Shown piece by piece: positions 8,992 to 17,382 of a DNA stretch of 64,000 bases (positions are counted from its first letter, which is position 1; each line of letters begins with the position of its first letter). The notes beneath the pieces were generated by a model. It had not been told where the DNA came from, did not search any database, and saw only the letters and a list, made by a program, of their open reading frames with translations. Both the position numbers and the translations under genes were made by a program. The DNA lies in contig NC_014844.1 of NCBI RefSeq assembly GCF_000176915.2, positions 1,054,001-1,118,000 on the forward strand, in the 5' to 3' direction. Origin of the DNA: Pseudodesulfovibrio aespoeensis Aspo-2. Lineage in GTDB: Bacteria > Desulfobacterota > Desulfovibrionia > Desulfovibrionales > Desulfovibrionaceae.

Positions 8992-9772
8992 GTTTTACCC
9001 CCTGAAATTTATTCTTTCTGCGCCCGGCAACCCATTGGGTCACCTGGGCGTATGCCATGACCGCGATGATCGGGAACAGGCTGGCAAAGGCGATGAGCCC
9101 GAAGCCGTCCAGGGCCGGGTTGCTTCCGGGCACGGCCTCGGACAAACCCAACCCCAGCGCGGCCACCAGAGGCACGGTGACGGTCGAAGTGGTGACACCG
9201 CCGGAGTCGTAGGCCAGGGCGATGATTTTTTTGGGCGCAAAGAACGTCTGTGCCATAACGACGACATATCCAACGAGAATATAGATATATAAGGGCGTGC
9301 CTGTGACGATGCGAAAGGTTCCGAGGGTTATCCCCACGGCCACGCCCAGGGCAACGGTGATGCGCAGCCCCCATTGGCTGATGCCGCCGCCCGAGACCTC
9401 CTTGGCCTTGAGGGCCACGGCCAGAAGCGTGGGTTCGGCGATGGTCGTGGAAAACCCGATCATGGCGGCGAAGAGATATATCCAGCCGTAGGCGGTCCAA
9501 TCGGAAGCGGCGGCCGCACCGCCCAGCAGGAAGGCGGGATCGGCCAGCTGTTCCGCCATGAGCCGCCCTATAGGAAACAGGGCTTTCTCGAGCCCCATCA
9601 GGAACATGGCCAGCCCGATGACCACATACACGCCGCCGATGATGAGGCTTTTGGGCCTGGGGATCGGGGAGCGCAGGACAAAGACCTGACACCCCACCAG
9701 CAGGACGACGATGGGCAGCACGTCGCGACACGTGGAGAGGAGGGCGGTGGCGAAATCTGTCAGAAAATCCAT
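8951..9772 (-). CDS. DUF1538 membrane protein (second of pair)
   Basis: A 273-residue polytopic membrane protein with about seven hydrophobic segments. Two motifs shared with the preceding gene stand out: GFSTTIAEPTLL near residue 95 and AYDSGGVTTSTVTVPLVAAL near residue 200, the latter in a probable re-entrant or pore-like stretch. I recognise this as DUF1538, a family without an established function; the repeated polar TTSTVTVP within a membrane segment suggests ion or solute transport (inference). It follows its paralogue by 23 bases and overlaps the PII-like gene. The C-terminal tail is basic and cytoplasmic in character. Confidence 0.85.
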   Translation of the reverse strand: MDFLTDFATALLSTCRDVLPIVVLLVGCQVFVLRSPIPRPKSLIIGGVYVVIGLAMFLMGLEKALFPIGRLMAEQLADPAFLLGGAAAASDWTAYGWIYLFAAMIGFSTTIAEPTLLAVALKAKEVSGGGISQWGLRITVALGVAVGITLGTFRIVTGTPLYIYILVGYVVVMAQTFFAPKKIIALAYDSGGVTTSTVTVPLVAALGLGLSEAVPGSNPALDGFGLIAFASLFPIIAVMAYAQVTQWVAGRRKNKFQGVKHEIQADTRAGQNA

Positions 9773-9795
9773 CTGGCACCTTGTCCTTGACGGTC

Positions 9796-10566
9796 TTAGC
9801 CGAAAACGATCAGTCCGTATCCGATGACGGCGATTATCGGAGCCAGCGCAGCTAAAGCTATAAGGCCAAAGCCGTCAATGAGTGGGTTGCGTCCTTTGAT
9901 AATTGATGCGACTCCTATACCGAGGGCTGCAACCAGCGGAACGGTCACGGTGGACGTGGTTACGCCGCCCGCGTCATAGGCGATGCCCACGATTGCCGCC
10001 GGAGCGAAAATGGTCATGATCATGACCAGTACGTAGCCGCCAATAATAAAATGTTGCACCGGCCAACCTTTCAAGATGCGAAGCACGCCGATCAGAATGG
10101 ATAATCCAGCTGAAAACGCAACCGACAACCTCAACCCAAGCGCATAGTTAGCCATTGCAGTTTCCCCTGAGGCGATAAAACCTCCCTGGGATACGACTCT
10201 GGCTGCCTCGGCTGATACGGCGATGAGGGCCGGTTCGGCCACGGTAGTCGAAAAACCGAGGGCAAAGGAAAAGGTCAGGAGCCAGAAAAGGCTACCCTTG
10301 CGTGCCAGGGCGTGCGCCATTTGCTCGCCGATGGGAAACAACCCCATCTCCAACCCCTGCATGAACAGGGTCAGCCCGATGATGACGAGCAGCCCGCCCT
10401 GCAGGACGCTGAATACGTCCGGCAGCGGTTGCCGGAGTACCACACCCTGGAAAAAGACGATGACCAGAATGATGGGCAGCAGATCCTTGAAGGAGGACCA
10501 CAACCTGCCCGCTATGATCCGGGAAAAGGTCCGGACCAGCATTGCCGTCCTGGATGTCTGGTTCAT
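9796..10566 (-). CDS. DUF1538 membrane protein (first of pair)
   Basis: A 256-residue polytopic membrane protein paralogous to the next gene. It shares LLPI at the start of the first segment, GFSTTVAEPALI and AYDAGGVTTSTVTVPLVAAL, so the pair probably arose by duplication and may form a two-half pseudosymmetric complex. About seven membrane segments. It is first in the four-gene minus-strand module, which must be transcribed from the gap 10567-10844. I see no convincing promoter there. The middle part of this gene (9850-10200) is somewhat less GC-rich than its neighbours. Function unknown; transport is the likely class. Confidence 0.85.
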   Translation of the reverse strand: MNQTSRTAMLVRTFSRIIAGRLWSSFKDLLPIILVIVFFQGVVLRQPLPDVFSVLQGGLLVIIGLTLFMQGLEMGLFPIGEQMAHALARKGSLFWLLTFSFALGFSTTVAEPALIAVSAEAARVVSQGGFIASGETAMANYALGLRLSVAFSAGLSILIGVLRILKGWPVQHFIIGGYVLVMIMTIFAPAAIVGIAYDAGGVTTSTVTVPLVAALGIGVASIIKGRNPLIDGFGLIALAALAPIIAVIGYGLIVFG

Positions 10567-10844
10567 GCTGTGCCCCGGCAGGGTGGGGTGGATGGCGGGT
10601 AGCCGTTGTTGGTATCCTTATGGGACATATCTGAGAAAATTCCTGTCACGGCGTGGTTTGGGGGCAAGCATCATTCTTTCCTGGCAGTTGAGTTCTTGAG
10701 TAGCCCTATGCGAATTATGCCCATTGCGTCAATGAGCATCGAAAACCGCGGGGCTTGCGCTTTGCGAAATCGCCAAGAATGAACCCAAGCCAACCTTGCC
10801 ATTTTCATCGAAAGCCTTGGTCAAAGTTGTTTTGTCCCCACGCC

Positions 10845-11021
10845 AAAAAGTTTAGGAAAAAGGGGGATGGGGGTCCGGGGAAGGGGGAAAAGAACCCTTT
10901 TCGACAAATCCGCAGGACAGCGGATTTGGACGTTGCGGCTGCCGCAACGCCCCGAAGGGGTGCGGGCCAAGGACGGCCCGCATCAAAGGGTTTTTTCCCC
11001 CTTCCCCCGGCCGCCGGAGGC
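10845..11021 (-). repeat. Palindromic intergenic element, right copy, multi-hairpin
   Basis: An inverted relative of the element at 8067-8165. It reads AAAAAGTTTAGG, GGATGGGGGTCC, then a near-perfect 26-bp outer stem (10875-10900 with about 10985-11010), and closes with CCGGCCGCCGGAGGC. Inside the outer stem lie further hairpins: AAATCCGC/GCGGATTT (10906-10927), CGTTGCGG/CCGCAACG (10931-10949), CCCCGAAGGGG (10950-10960) and GCGGGCC/GGCCCGC (10962-10981). It begins directly after the trpA stop (11029) and probably terminates the trp operon. The remaining gap 10567-10844 shows no gene. Confidence 0.8.
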
Positions 11022-11028
11022 ATCCCTC

Positions 11029-11790
11029 TTATTGCCACGGCTCCATGAACTGGGCGCTGGTGTGGCCGGTGGCGATGTGGGTGATGAGAGCGGAGCCGAA
11101 CACGGCGGCGTCCATGAGCCCGGTGAAGTTGGCGAGCTGGTCGGGGTGTTTGATGCCAAAGCCCAGCGCAATGGGGATGGTGAAGATGGAGCGCGCCTCG
11201 GCGAGTTTTTCGCGGATGCGTTCGGGCAGGGAGTCACGCTGGCCGGTGGTGCCCAGCACCGAGACGAAGTAGCAGAAGCCTTGGGCGTTTTGTGCGTAGA
11301 GGCGCATGCGCTCCGGGCTGGTGTTCAGGCCGATGAGCGGGACCAGGGCCACGTTGTGGGGGGCCATGGCCTGTTTGACGAAGTCGGATTCCTCGTGGGG
11401 CAGATCGGCGATGATCAGGCCGGAGACTCCGGCGGCGGCGCAGTCTGCGCCAAAGGCGTCGAGACCGTACTGGTAGACGGGGTTGAGGTAGCCCATGAGC
11501 AGCAGGGCGGCGTTGAATTGGCCTTTGCGCGCCTTGAGCCCGTCAAATATCCAGGTCAGGTTGATGCCGTCCTCAAGGCACTTGAGGGACGCTTTTTCCA
11601 CCACCGGGCCGTCGGCCACGGGGTCGGAGAAGGGCATGCCTATCTCGATGACTGCCGCGCCTGCGGCGTCGAGCTGTTCAAGTTCCTTCCAGAATTGTTC
11701 CCGATTGGGGAATCCGGCGGGCAGGAACGGGATGAGGGCGACCTTGCCCTTGGCCTTGGCTGCTTCTATTTTCGATTGCATTGGATTCAT
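11029..11790 (-). CDS. trpA: Tryptophan synthase alpha chain
   Basis: A 253-residue TIM-barrel subunit that cleaves indole-3-glycerol phosphate to indole and glyceraldehyde 3-phosphate; indole is channelled to TrpB. Diagnostic stretches are PFLPAGFP, the catalytic-Glu region VIEIGMPFSDPVADGP, and GFCYFVSVLGTTGQR. Length is typical (about 250-270). It is the last gene of trpEGDCFBA on the minus strand, 11 bases after trpB, and is followed by the large hairpin element. Confidence 0.96.
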   Translation of the reverse strand: MNPMQSKIEAAKAKGKVALIPFLPAGFPNREQFWKELEQLDAAGAAVIEIGMPFSDPVADGPVVEKASLKCLEDGINLTWIFDGLKARKGQFNAALLLMGYLNPVYQYGLDAFGADCAAAGVSGLIIADLPHEESDFVKQAMAPHNVALVPLIGLNTSPERMRLYAQNAQGFCYFVSVLGTTGQRDSLPERIREKLAEARSIFTIPIALGFGIKHPDQLANFTGLMDAAVFGSALITHIATGHTSAQFMEPWQ

Positions 11791-11801
11791 TGCATATTCT
11801 C

Positions 11802-12965
11802 CTAGAGGATGGAATCGACGATGCCCATGTCCTTGTCGCCGCGCCCGGACAGGCAGACGAGGACGGACTTGCCCTTGAGTTCTGCCCGGTGCTCAATGGC
11901 GTAGGCCACGGCGTGGGACGATTCGAGGGCCGGGATGATGCCTTCGCGCCGGGAGAGGGTCTTGAAGGCGTTGATGGCTTGGGCGTCGTTGATGGTCACA
12001 TAGGTGGCGCGGCCCGTGTCGTGCAGGTGGGCGTGTTCGGGTCCGACGCCGGGGTAGTCGAGGCCGGGGGCGATGGAGTGGGAGGGCTTGATCTGGCCTT
12101 CGGAGGTCTGGAGCAGCTTGGTTTTCATGCCGTGCAGCACGCCGTTGGTGCCGAGGTTGAGCGGGGCGGAGTTGTCGCAGCCCGGCTCGCCGGTGCCTGC
12201 GGCCTCGACCCCGATGATGGTCACCGAGGGATCGGGCACGAAGTGGTGGAACATGCCGATGGCGTTGGAGCCGCCGCCCACGCAGGCCACGACCACGTCG
12301 GGCAGCGCGCCGTTGTTGCGCTCCATGAACTGCTGGCGCGCCTCGCGCGAGATGACCTGCTGGAAGGTGCGCACCAGGGTGGGGAAGGGATGCGGTCCGG
12401 CTGCGGTGCCAAAGCAGTAGTGGGTGGTTTCCTGGTCCGAGAGCCAGCGGCGCAGCGCCTCGTTGATGGCGTCCTTGAGGGTCTTGGTGCCGGACTGAAC
12501 AGGCACGATTTCCGCGCCCATGAGGCGCATGCGGTTGACGTTGGGCGACTGGCGGACCACGTCGGTGGCGCCCATGTAGACGAGGCATTTCATGTCGAGC
12601 ATGGCGGCGGCCACGGCGGTGGCCACGCCGTGCATGCCCGCGCCGGTCTCGGCCAGCAGGGTGGTCTTGCCCATCATCTTGGCGAGCAGCCCCTGGCCGA
12701 GCGTGTTGTTGATCTTGTGCGCGCCCGAGTGGTTCAGGTCTTCGCGCTTGAGCCACAGGTCGAGCCCGAGGTCGCGCGAGAGGTTGGGGCAGTATGTGAT
12801 GGCCGAGGGGCGGCCCACGTTTTCCTTGAGCATGCCGATGAAGCGGGTCTGGAACTCCTCTGTGGGGAGGATGGTCTCCATGGCCTGCTCAAGCTCCAGA
12901 AGGGGCGGCATGAGCAGCTCGGGGATGAACTGGCCGCCGAAATCGCCGAAGTATCCTTTTTTCAT
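11802..12965 (-). CDS. trpB: Tryptophan synthase beta chain
   Basis: A 387-residue PLP enzyme condensing indole with L-serine to tryptophan in complex with TrpA. The N-terminus MKKGYFGDFGGQFIPELL and the PLP-lysine motif HSGAHKINN are typical of TrpB1, as are GGGSNAIGMF (phosphate-binding loop) and the C-terminal CLSGRGDKDMG. Length matches the family. It starts two bases after the trpF stop, consistent with tight operon coupling. Confidence 0.97.
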   Translation of the reverse strand: MKKGYFGDFGGQFIPELLMPPLLELEQAMETILPTEEFQTRFIGMLKENVGRPSAITYCPNLSRDLGLDLWLKREDLNHSGAHKINNTLGQGLLAKMMGKTTLLAETGAGMHGVATAVAAAMLDMKCLVYMGATDVVRQSPNVNRMRLMGAEIVPVQSGTKTLKDAINEALRRWLSDQETTHYCFGTAAGPHPFPTLVRTFQQVISREARQQFMERNNGALPDVVVACVGGGSNAIGMFHHFVPDPSVTIIGVEAAGTGEPGCDNSAPLNLGTNGVLHGMKTKLLQTSEGQIKPSHSIAPGLDYPGVGPEHAHLHDTGRATYVTINDAQAINAFKTLSRREGIIPALESSHAVAYAIEHRAELKGKSVLVCLSGRGDKDMGIVDSIL

Positions 12966-12967
12966 GA

Positions 12968-13594
12968 TTATTCCACCTTGTCGAGCCGGTCGAAGACCGC
13001 TCGCAGCTTTGTTTCGTCCTTGATTCCCGGTTGCGTCTCCACGCCGGAGTTGATGTCCAGGCCAGGGGGATTCACGGCCAGGGCAGCGTCGAGATTGTCC
13101 GGTCCAATTCCTCCAGCGAGAAACCAGGGTGTTTGTATTTCAATATGTTGCAGAAAGCCGAAATCAATGGACCGGCCTGTGCCGCCCTGGCCCTTGCCGC
13201 CCGCGTCGAGCAGGAAGTGGCCGCAGACTTCGGCGTAGTTTTCCATGTCGCGCAGCAGGGCCTCGGGCGAGGCGTAGGTCTCGGGCCAGAAGGTCCGGAT
13301 GACCCGGTCCGGCCCAACGGCCTCGCAAAAGGCCATGTCCTGGCCGCCGTGCAGCTGGGCCGCGTGCAGGCCGCAGCGGTCCATGATCGCCACCACTTCC
13401 TGGGCGGACTGGTTGACGAACACGCCCACCTTGACCACGCGCCCGGTCTTGACCGAGGCCGCGAAGTCCGGGTCGGCGTTGCGCGGGCTGGCCGGGTGGA
13501 AGATGAACCCGAGCAGATCCGCGCCGAGGCTAGTGCACAGGGCAACATCCTCCATGCGGGTCATGCCGCAGATCTTGATCAGCGGGCGGGCCAT
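12968..13594 (-). CDS. trpF: Phosphoribosylanthranilate isomerase
   Basis: A 208-residue TIM-barrel enzyme performing the Amadori rearrangement of phosphoribosylanthranilate. Motifs: KICGMTRMEDV at the N-terminus (catalytic Cys), GFIFHPASPR, QLHGGQD, and LAGGIGPDN near the end. The frame is open 48 codons further upstream, but that extension reads as an off-frame shadow of trpC. The ATG at 13594 overlaps the trpC TAA by one base (TAATG), a classic coupled start. Confidence 0.95.
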   Translation of the reverse strand: MARPLIKICGMTRMEDVALCTSLGADLLGFIFHPASPRNADPDFAASVKTGRVVKVGVFVNQSAQEVVAIMDRCGLHAAQLHGGQDMAFCEAVGPDRVIRTFWPETYASPEALLRDMENYAEVCGHFLLDAGGKGQGGTGRSIDFGFLQHIEIQTPWFLAGGIGPDNLDAALAVNPPGLDINSGVETQPGIKDETKLRAVFDRLDKVE

Positions 13595-14364
13595 TACGCG
13601 ATGCCTGCCAGTTCGGCCAGGGTCTGGCCGGGGTTTTTGGCCTGCATCAGGCTGGTGCCGATGAGCACGGCGTCGAAGCCGAGGGCCGCCATCTCCTCCA
13701 CCTGGGCGCGGGTGGACACTCCGCTGGCGCTGATCCACAGCTCATTGTCCCGTTTCTGGCGGATGAACTTGCGGCTCTGGTCCAGGGTGGTGGTCAGGGT
13801 GTCCAGGTCGCGGTTGTTGACCTGGATGATGTCTGCCCCGGCCTCGCGGGCCGTGTCCAGGTCCGCCTGGTCGAATATCTCCACCACCGGGGCCAGGCCG
13901 GGCATTCGCGCCAGGTCCACCATCTGCTTCAGCTCCTTGGCCGAGCCGAACATGCGCGCGATGAGCAGCACTGCCGAGGCCGGGCTGGACGCGGTCATGG
14001 CCACCTGGAGCGGGTCGAAGATGAAGTCCTTGCGCAACAGCGGCAGACCGGGGCCGGTCATCAGGAACAGGGAGTCCGGATGGCCGCCGAAGTAGACGTG
14101 CTCGGTCAGCACCGAGATGGCCGCCGCGCCGTTCTTGGCGTAGATGTCAGCGAAATCCAACGGGTTGGCGTTTTCGCGGATGACGCCCAGGCTGGGGCTC
14201 GACGGCTTGAACTCGGCGATAACGGCTCCTGGCCCCTTGGCCCGGATGGCGTCGACGAACGAGGGGCGCTCGCCCTGGTACATGGCGGGCACGCGGCCCT
14301 CAATGAAGTCTTTGCGCAGGCTGTCTATCTCTGCCTGCTTGGCTTCCCTGAATTTATCCAGCAT
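13594..14364 (-). CDS. trpC: Indole-3-glycerol phosphate synthase
   Basis: A 256-residue TIM-barrel enzyme that closes the indole ring from carboxyphenylaminodeoxyribulose phosphate. The substrate-binding motif IAEFKPSSPSLG is present near residue 53, along with LLRKDFIFDPLQV (catalytic lysine) and VNNRDLDTL. Monofunctional, not fused to TrpF. Its start overlaps the trpD end by 11 bases. Confidence 0.96.
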   Translation of the reverse strand: MLDKFREAKQAEIDSLRKDFIEGRVPAMYQGERPSFVDAIRAKGPGAVIAEFKPSSPSLGVIRENANPLDFADIYAKNGAAAISVLTEHVYFGGHPDSLFLMTGPGLPLLRKDFIFDPLQVAMTASSPASAVLLIARMFGSAKELKQMVDLARMPGLAPVVEIFDQADLDTAREAGADIIQVNNRDLDTLTTTLDQSRKFIRQKRDNELWISASGVSTRAQVEEMAALGFDAVLIGTSLMQAKNPGQTLAELAGIA

Positions 14365-15367
14365 TGGGAATTCCCTTGGTAAGTCCTTGGTTTACGATAT
14401 CGCGGGCCATGTCCGCGCACTGGCGCATGGTGCCCTGTTCCAGAAGATGCAGGCACCCTGCCAGATTGAGGGTCACCATGTCCATCATGGCGCGGGGGCC
14501 TGCGCCAGCGAGGATTTCGCGGAGTTTCGTCACGGCGTCGTCCTTGTTGCTGACGCGCACGTCCTCTGGCGCGTGGGCGTCAAAGCCGAGTTTTTCGGGA
14601 TTGACCGTGACCTTTTCCATGACATCGTCGTTGATCAGATAGCCCCGGTTGACACCCCAGGTGGTCAGCTCGTCGAACCCGCCCGCGCCCGCAAAGATGA
14701 GCGCGCGCCGCACCCCGGTCAGGAGCAGGGTCTCGCCCATGAGGTGGAGCTTGTCGGGCGCGCCAACGCCGAGCAGCTGGTGCGAGGGCCGGGCCGGGTT
14801 GAGCAGCGGCCCCATGAAGTTGAACAGGGTGCGGATGCCGAGCTGCCTGCGCACGGGCATGACGAACCTGAAGGCCGGGTGGTAGGCCGGGGCGAAGAGG
14901 AAGGCGAAGTGATGCTCCTCAAGGCTTTTGGCCGCCTCTTCCGGCGACTGTTCAAGCGGCACCCCCAAGGCTTCGAGAGCGTCGGCAGAGCCGCAGGATG
15001 AGGACAGGGCGCGGTTGCCGTGCTTGGCCACGGTATGCCCCATGTCGGCCAGGAAGAGCGACACCGCCGTGGAGCAGTTGAAGCTGCACTGGCCGTCGCC
15101 GCCCGTGCCGCAGGTGTCGATGACCGGCTCCTGGCGGCTGCCGTCGAAACCGGGAATCTTCACGGCGGCTGCCAGCCCGGCGCGCACCCCGGCGGCCAGA
15201 TCCGTGGAATCCTCGCCCTTGGCGCGCAGCCCCATGAGAAAGGCGCCGGTCTGCCCCTCGGTCATGTTGCCGGTCATCAGCTCGGAGAACATGAACCCGG
15301 CCTGCTCGTCGGTCAGCGCCTGTTTTTGGGCCAGCAGTTCGAGCACTTCGGATACAGTGACTGTCAT
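14354..15367 (-). CDS. trpD: Anthranilate phosphoribosyltransferase
   Basis: A 337-residue enzyme transferring phosphoribose from PRPP to anthranilate. Signature elements: the PRPP motif DTCGTGGDG, then FNCSTAVSLFLA, KHGNRALSSSCGSAD, and FNFMGPLLNPA. Monofunctional: TrpG is separate and adjacent (4 bases apart), unlike the enterobacterial TrpGD fusion. The length is normal. Confidence 0.96.
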   Translation of the reverse strand: MTVTVSEVLELLAQKQALTDEQAGFMFSELMTGNMTEGQTGAFLMGLRAKGEDSTDLAAGVRAGLAAAVKIPGFDGSRQEPVIDTCGTGGDGQCSFNCSTAVSLFLADMGHTVAKHGNRALSSSCGSADALEALGVPLEQSPEEAAKSLEEHHFAFLFAPAYHPAFRFVMPVRRQLGIRTLFNFMGPLLNPARPSHQLLGVGAPDKLHLMGETLLLTGVRRALIFAGAGGFDELTTWGVNRGYLINDDVMEKVTVNPEKLGFDAHAPEDVRVSNKDDAVTKLREILAGAGPRAMMDMVTLNLAGCLHLLEQGTMRQCADMARDIVNQGLTKGIPNAG

Positions 15368-15371
15368 GTGG

Positions 15372-15944
15372 CTATCCCTCCACGGTCAGAAAGTTCTTGA
15401 GTATTTTCGGGCCGTCCGGGGTCAGGATGGATTCGGGATGAAACTGCACCCCGAACCACGGCCTGTCCTTGTAGGCCAGACCCATGACCTCGCCCTGGTC
15501 AGTGCGGGCCGTGACCTCGATGACATCCGCCGCCTGCTCCGCCGGGACCAGGAGCGAGTGGTAGCGGCAGACCTCGAAGGGGTTGGGCAGCCCCAGGAAG
15601 AGGCCGGTCCCATCGTGATGGACCATGGAAGTCTTGCCGTGCATGATCCGCTCGGCCCGAACCACGGGCGCGCCCGCAAAATGCCCCAGGGTCTGGTGGC
15701 CCAGGCACACGCCCAGGACCGGCACGCGCGCCGGGAGCCGCTTGAGGAACTCCAGGCAATGCCCGGCATTCTGCGGATTGCTCGGTCCGGGTGACAGGCA
15801 GACGCGGGTCAGTTTGCCGCTCTCGGCCAGGGGCAGCACCTCGTCCTCGTCGTTGCGGATGACCACCGGGTCGGCCCCCAGCTGCTGGAACGCCTGCACC
15901 AGATTGAAGGTGAAGGAGTCAAAGTTATCTATCAGCAAAAACAT
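15372..15944 (-). CDS. trpG: Anthranilate synthase glutamine amidotransferase subunit
   Basis: A 190-residue class I glutamine amidotransferase that supplies ammonia to TrpE. The triad is visible as the nucleophile Cys in GVCLGHQT and His-Glu in QFHPESI; LIDNFDSFTFNL at the N-terminus and LSPGPSNP are family hallmarks. A dual role with p-aminobenzoate synthase (PabA) cannot be excluded, but position inside the trp operon and a 20-base overlap with trpE support TrpG. Confidence 0.95.
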   Translation of the reverse strand: MFLLIDNFDSFTFNLVQAFQQLGADPVVIRNDEDEVLPLAESGKLTRVCLSPGPSNPQNAGHCLEFLKRLPARVPVLGVCLGHQTLGHFAGAPVVRAERIMHGKTSMVHHDGTGLFLGLPNPFEVCRYHSLLVPAEQAADVIEVTARTDQGEVMGLAYKDRPWFGVQFHPESILTPDGPKILKNFLTVEG

Positions 15945-17382
15945 CGGTGCCTCCCTTGCCGGTGATCACTTCCAGGAGCACGCGGGCCTTGTTGTGGCAT
16001 TCGTTCCATTCGGCCTCGGCATTGGAGTCGTAGACGATTCCAGCCCCGGCCTGCCAGTGGCACACTCCCTTTCGTATCCACATGGAGCGGATGGTGATGC
16101 CCGTGTCCAAATTGACCACGCCGTCGTCCAGCCCCATCCAGCCGATGCAGCCGCCATACGGCCCGCGTTCCTGGGGTTCGGTCTCGGCGATGATCTCCAT
16201 GGCCCTGATCTTGGGCGCGCCCGAAAGGGTCCCGGCAGGGAAGGTGGCCTGGAGTACGTCCACGCCGTCCAGCCCGTCCTTCAACTCCCCTTCCACATAG
16301 GATGTCAGGTGCATGACATGGGAGAACCGTTCGACATTCATGAACTTCTCCACCGTGACCGTGCCCGGTTTGGAGATGCGGCCCAGGTCGTTGCGGCCCA
16401 GGTCCACGAGCATGACGTGCTCGGCGCGTTCCTTGGGATCGGCCAGCAGCTCCGTCTCCAGGCGCATGTCCTCCTTCTCGGTCTCGCCCCTCCAGCGGGT
16501 GCCAGCAATGGGCCGGACCTCAAGCCTGCCAGCGGCGCAACGGACCATCATCTCCGGCGACGAGCCGAGCAGGGTCGTGCCGCACGTCCTGCCCATGGAG
16601 GCGCAGTCCGGGAATTTCATGTAGAACATGAACGGCGACGGGTTGGCCTGCCGCAGCCGCCGGTAAATGCGGAACGGATCGTCCGGCACCGGCACCGTGA
16701 ACCGGGTGGACAAGACCACCTGGATGCATTCGCCCTGGGCGATCAAGTCCTTGCACTTATCCACTCCGGCCATATACTCGACCTTGCCCGGATGGACCGT
16801 GGGCGTTCCGGCCTCGGGAGCCTTCAAGTCCGCGCCCCACTGGATGGGTGCGGGCACCGGCGTGGCCCCCTCGTCCAGGCTCAGATAGCAGCACGAATGG
16901 CGCAAATGGTCGAAGAGCACCATCTGGCCCGGCAGCACCAGACACGCCTCGGCGTCCTCAGGCTTGCACACGTCTTTGAGCTTGCGCTCGAACATGCCGG
17001 CCACGCCGTAGCCGAAATAACCGTACAGCCCGCGCGTTAGTCCCGGCAGCCCGTCGCGGCTGTTGCCGCCCTTGGTCACCTGGGTCACGCTCAGAGCTGC
17101 GATCACCTTCTTCAACCCCGCCAGATAGTCCATGCCCGCGAATTCCCTGAGCGGGGCCAGCCGTTCGTCCGTGGCCTCGACCACCAGCTTGCCGTCCACC
17201 GGGTGGAGCATCAGCCGGTAATCCCAGACAATCAGGCTGTACCGCCCCAGGCGGCCATCCACCTCGGCGCTCTCCAGCAAAATGCCCGGCTGGTCGCCCA
17301 CGAGCCCCATGTACAGGCTGATGGTCGTCTGCACGTCCGCCGGGAGCCATTTCCCGTGCTGCGTCAATTGTATTTTCTGCAT
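15925..17382 (-). CDS. trpE: Anthranilate synthase component I
   Basis: A 485-residue chorismate-utilising enzyme converting chorismate and ammonia to anthranilate. The C-terminal chorismate-binding domain shows PIAGTRWRGETEKEDM, ELLADPKERAEHVMLVDLGR and FPAGTLSGAPKIRAMEII. The N-terminal region contains LLESAEVDGRLGRYSLI, resembling the LLES Trp-feedback motif. It is first of trpEGDCFBA, with a GAGGAA site before the ATG. The upstream 860 bases separate it from tyrA, so an independent promoter is likely, but I could not find a leader peptide with tandem Trp codons. Confidence 0.96.
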   Translation of the reverse strand: MQKIQLTQHGKWLPADVQTTISLYMGLVGDQPGILLESAEVDGRLGRYSLIVWDYRLMLHPVDGKLVVEATDERLAPLREFAGMDYLAGLKKVIAALSVTQVTKGGNSRDGLPGLTRGLYGYFGYGVAGMFERKLKDVCKPEDAEACLVLPGQMVLFDHLRHSCCYLSLDEGATPVPAPIQWGADLKAPEAGTPTVHPGKVEYMAGVDKCKDLIAQGECIQVVLSTRFTVPVPDDPFRIYRRLRQANPSPFMFYMKFPDCASMGRTCGTTLLGSSPEMMVRCAAGRLEVRPIAGTRWRGETEKEDMRLETELLADPKERAEHVMLVDLGRNDLGRISKPGTVTVEKFMNVERFSHVMHLTSYVEGELKDGLDGVDVLQATFPAGTLSGAPKIRAMEIIAETEPQERGPYGGCIGWMGLDDGVVNLDTGITIRSMWIRKGVCHWQAGAGIVYDSNAEAEWNECHNKARVLLEVITGKGGTDVFADR

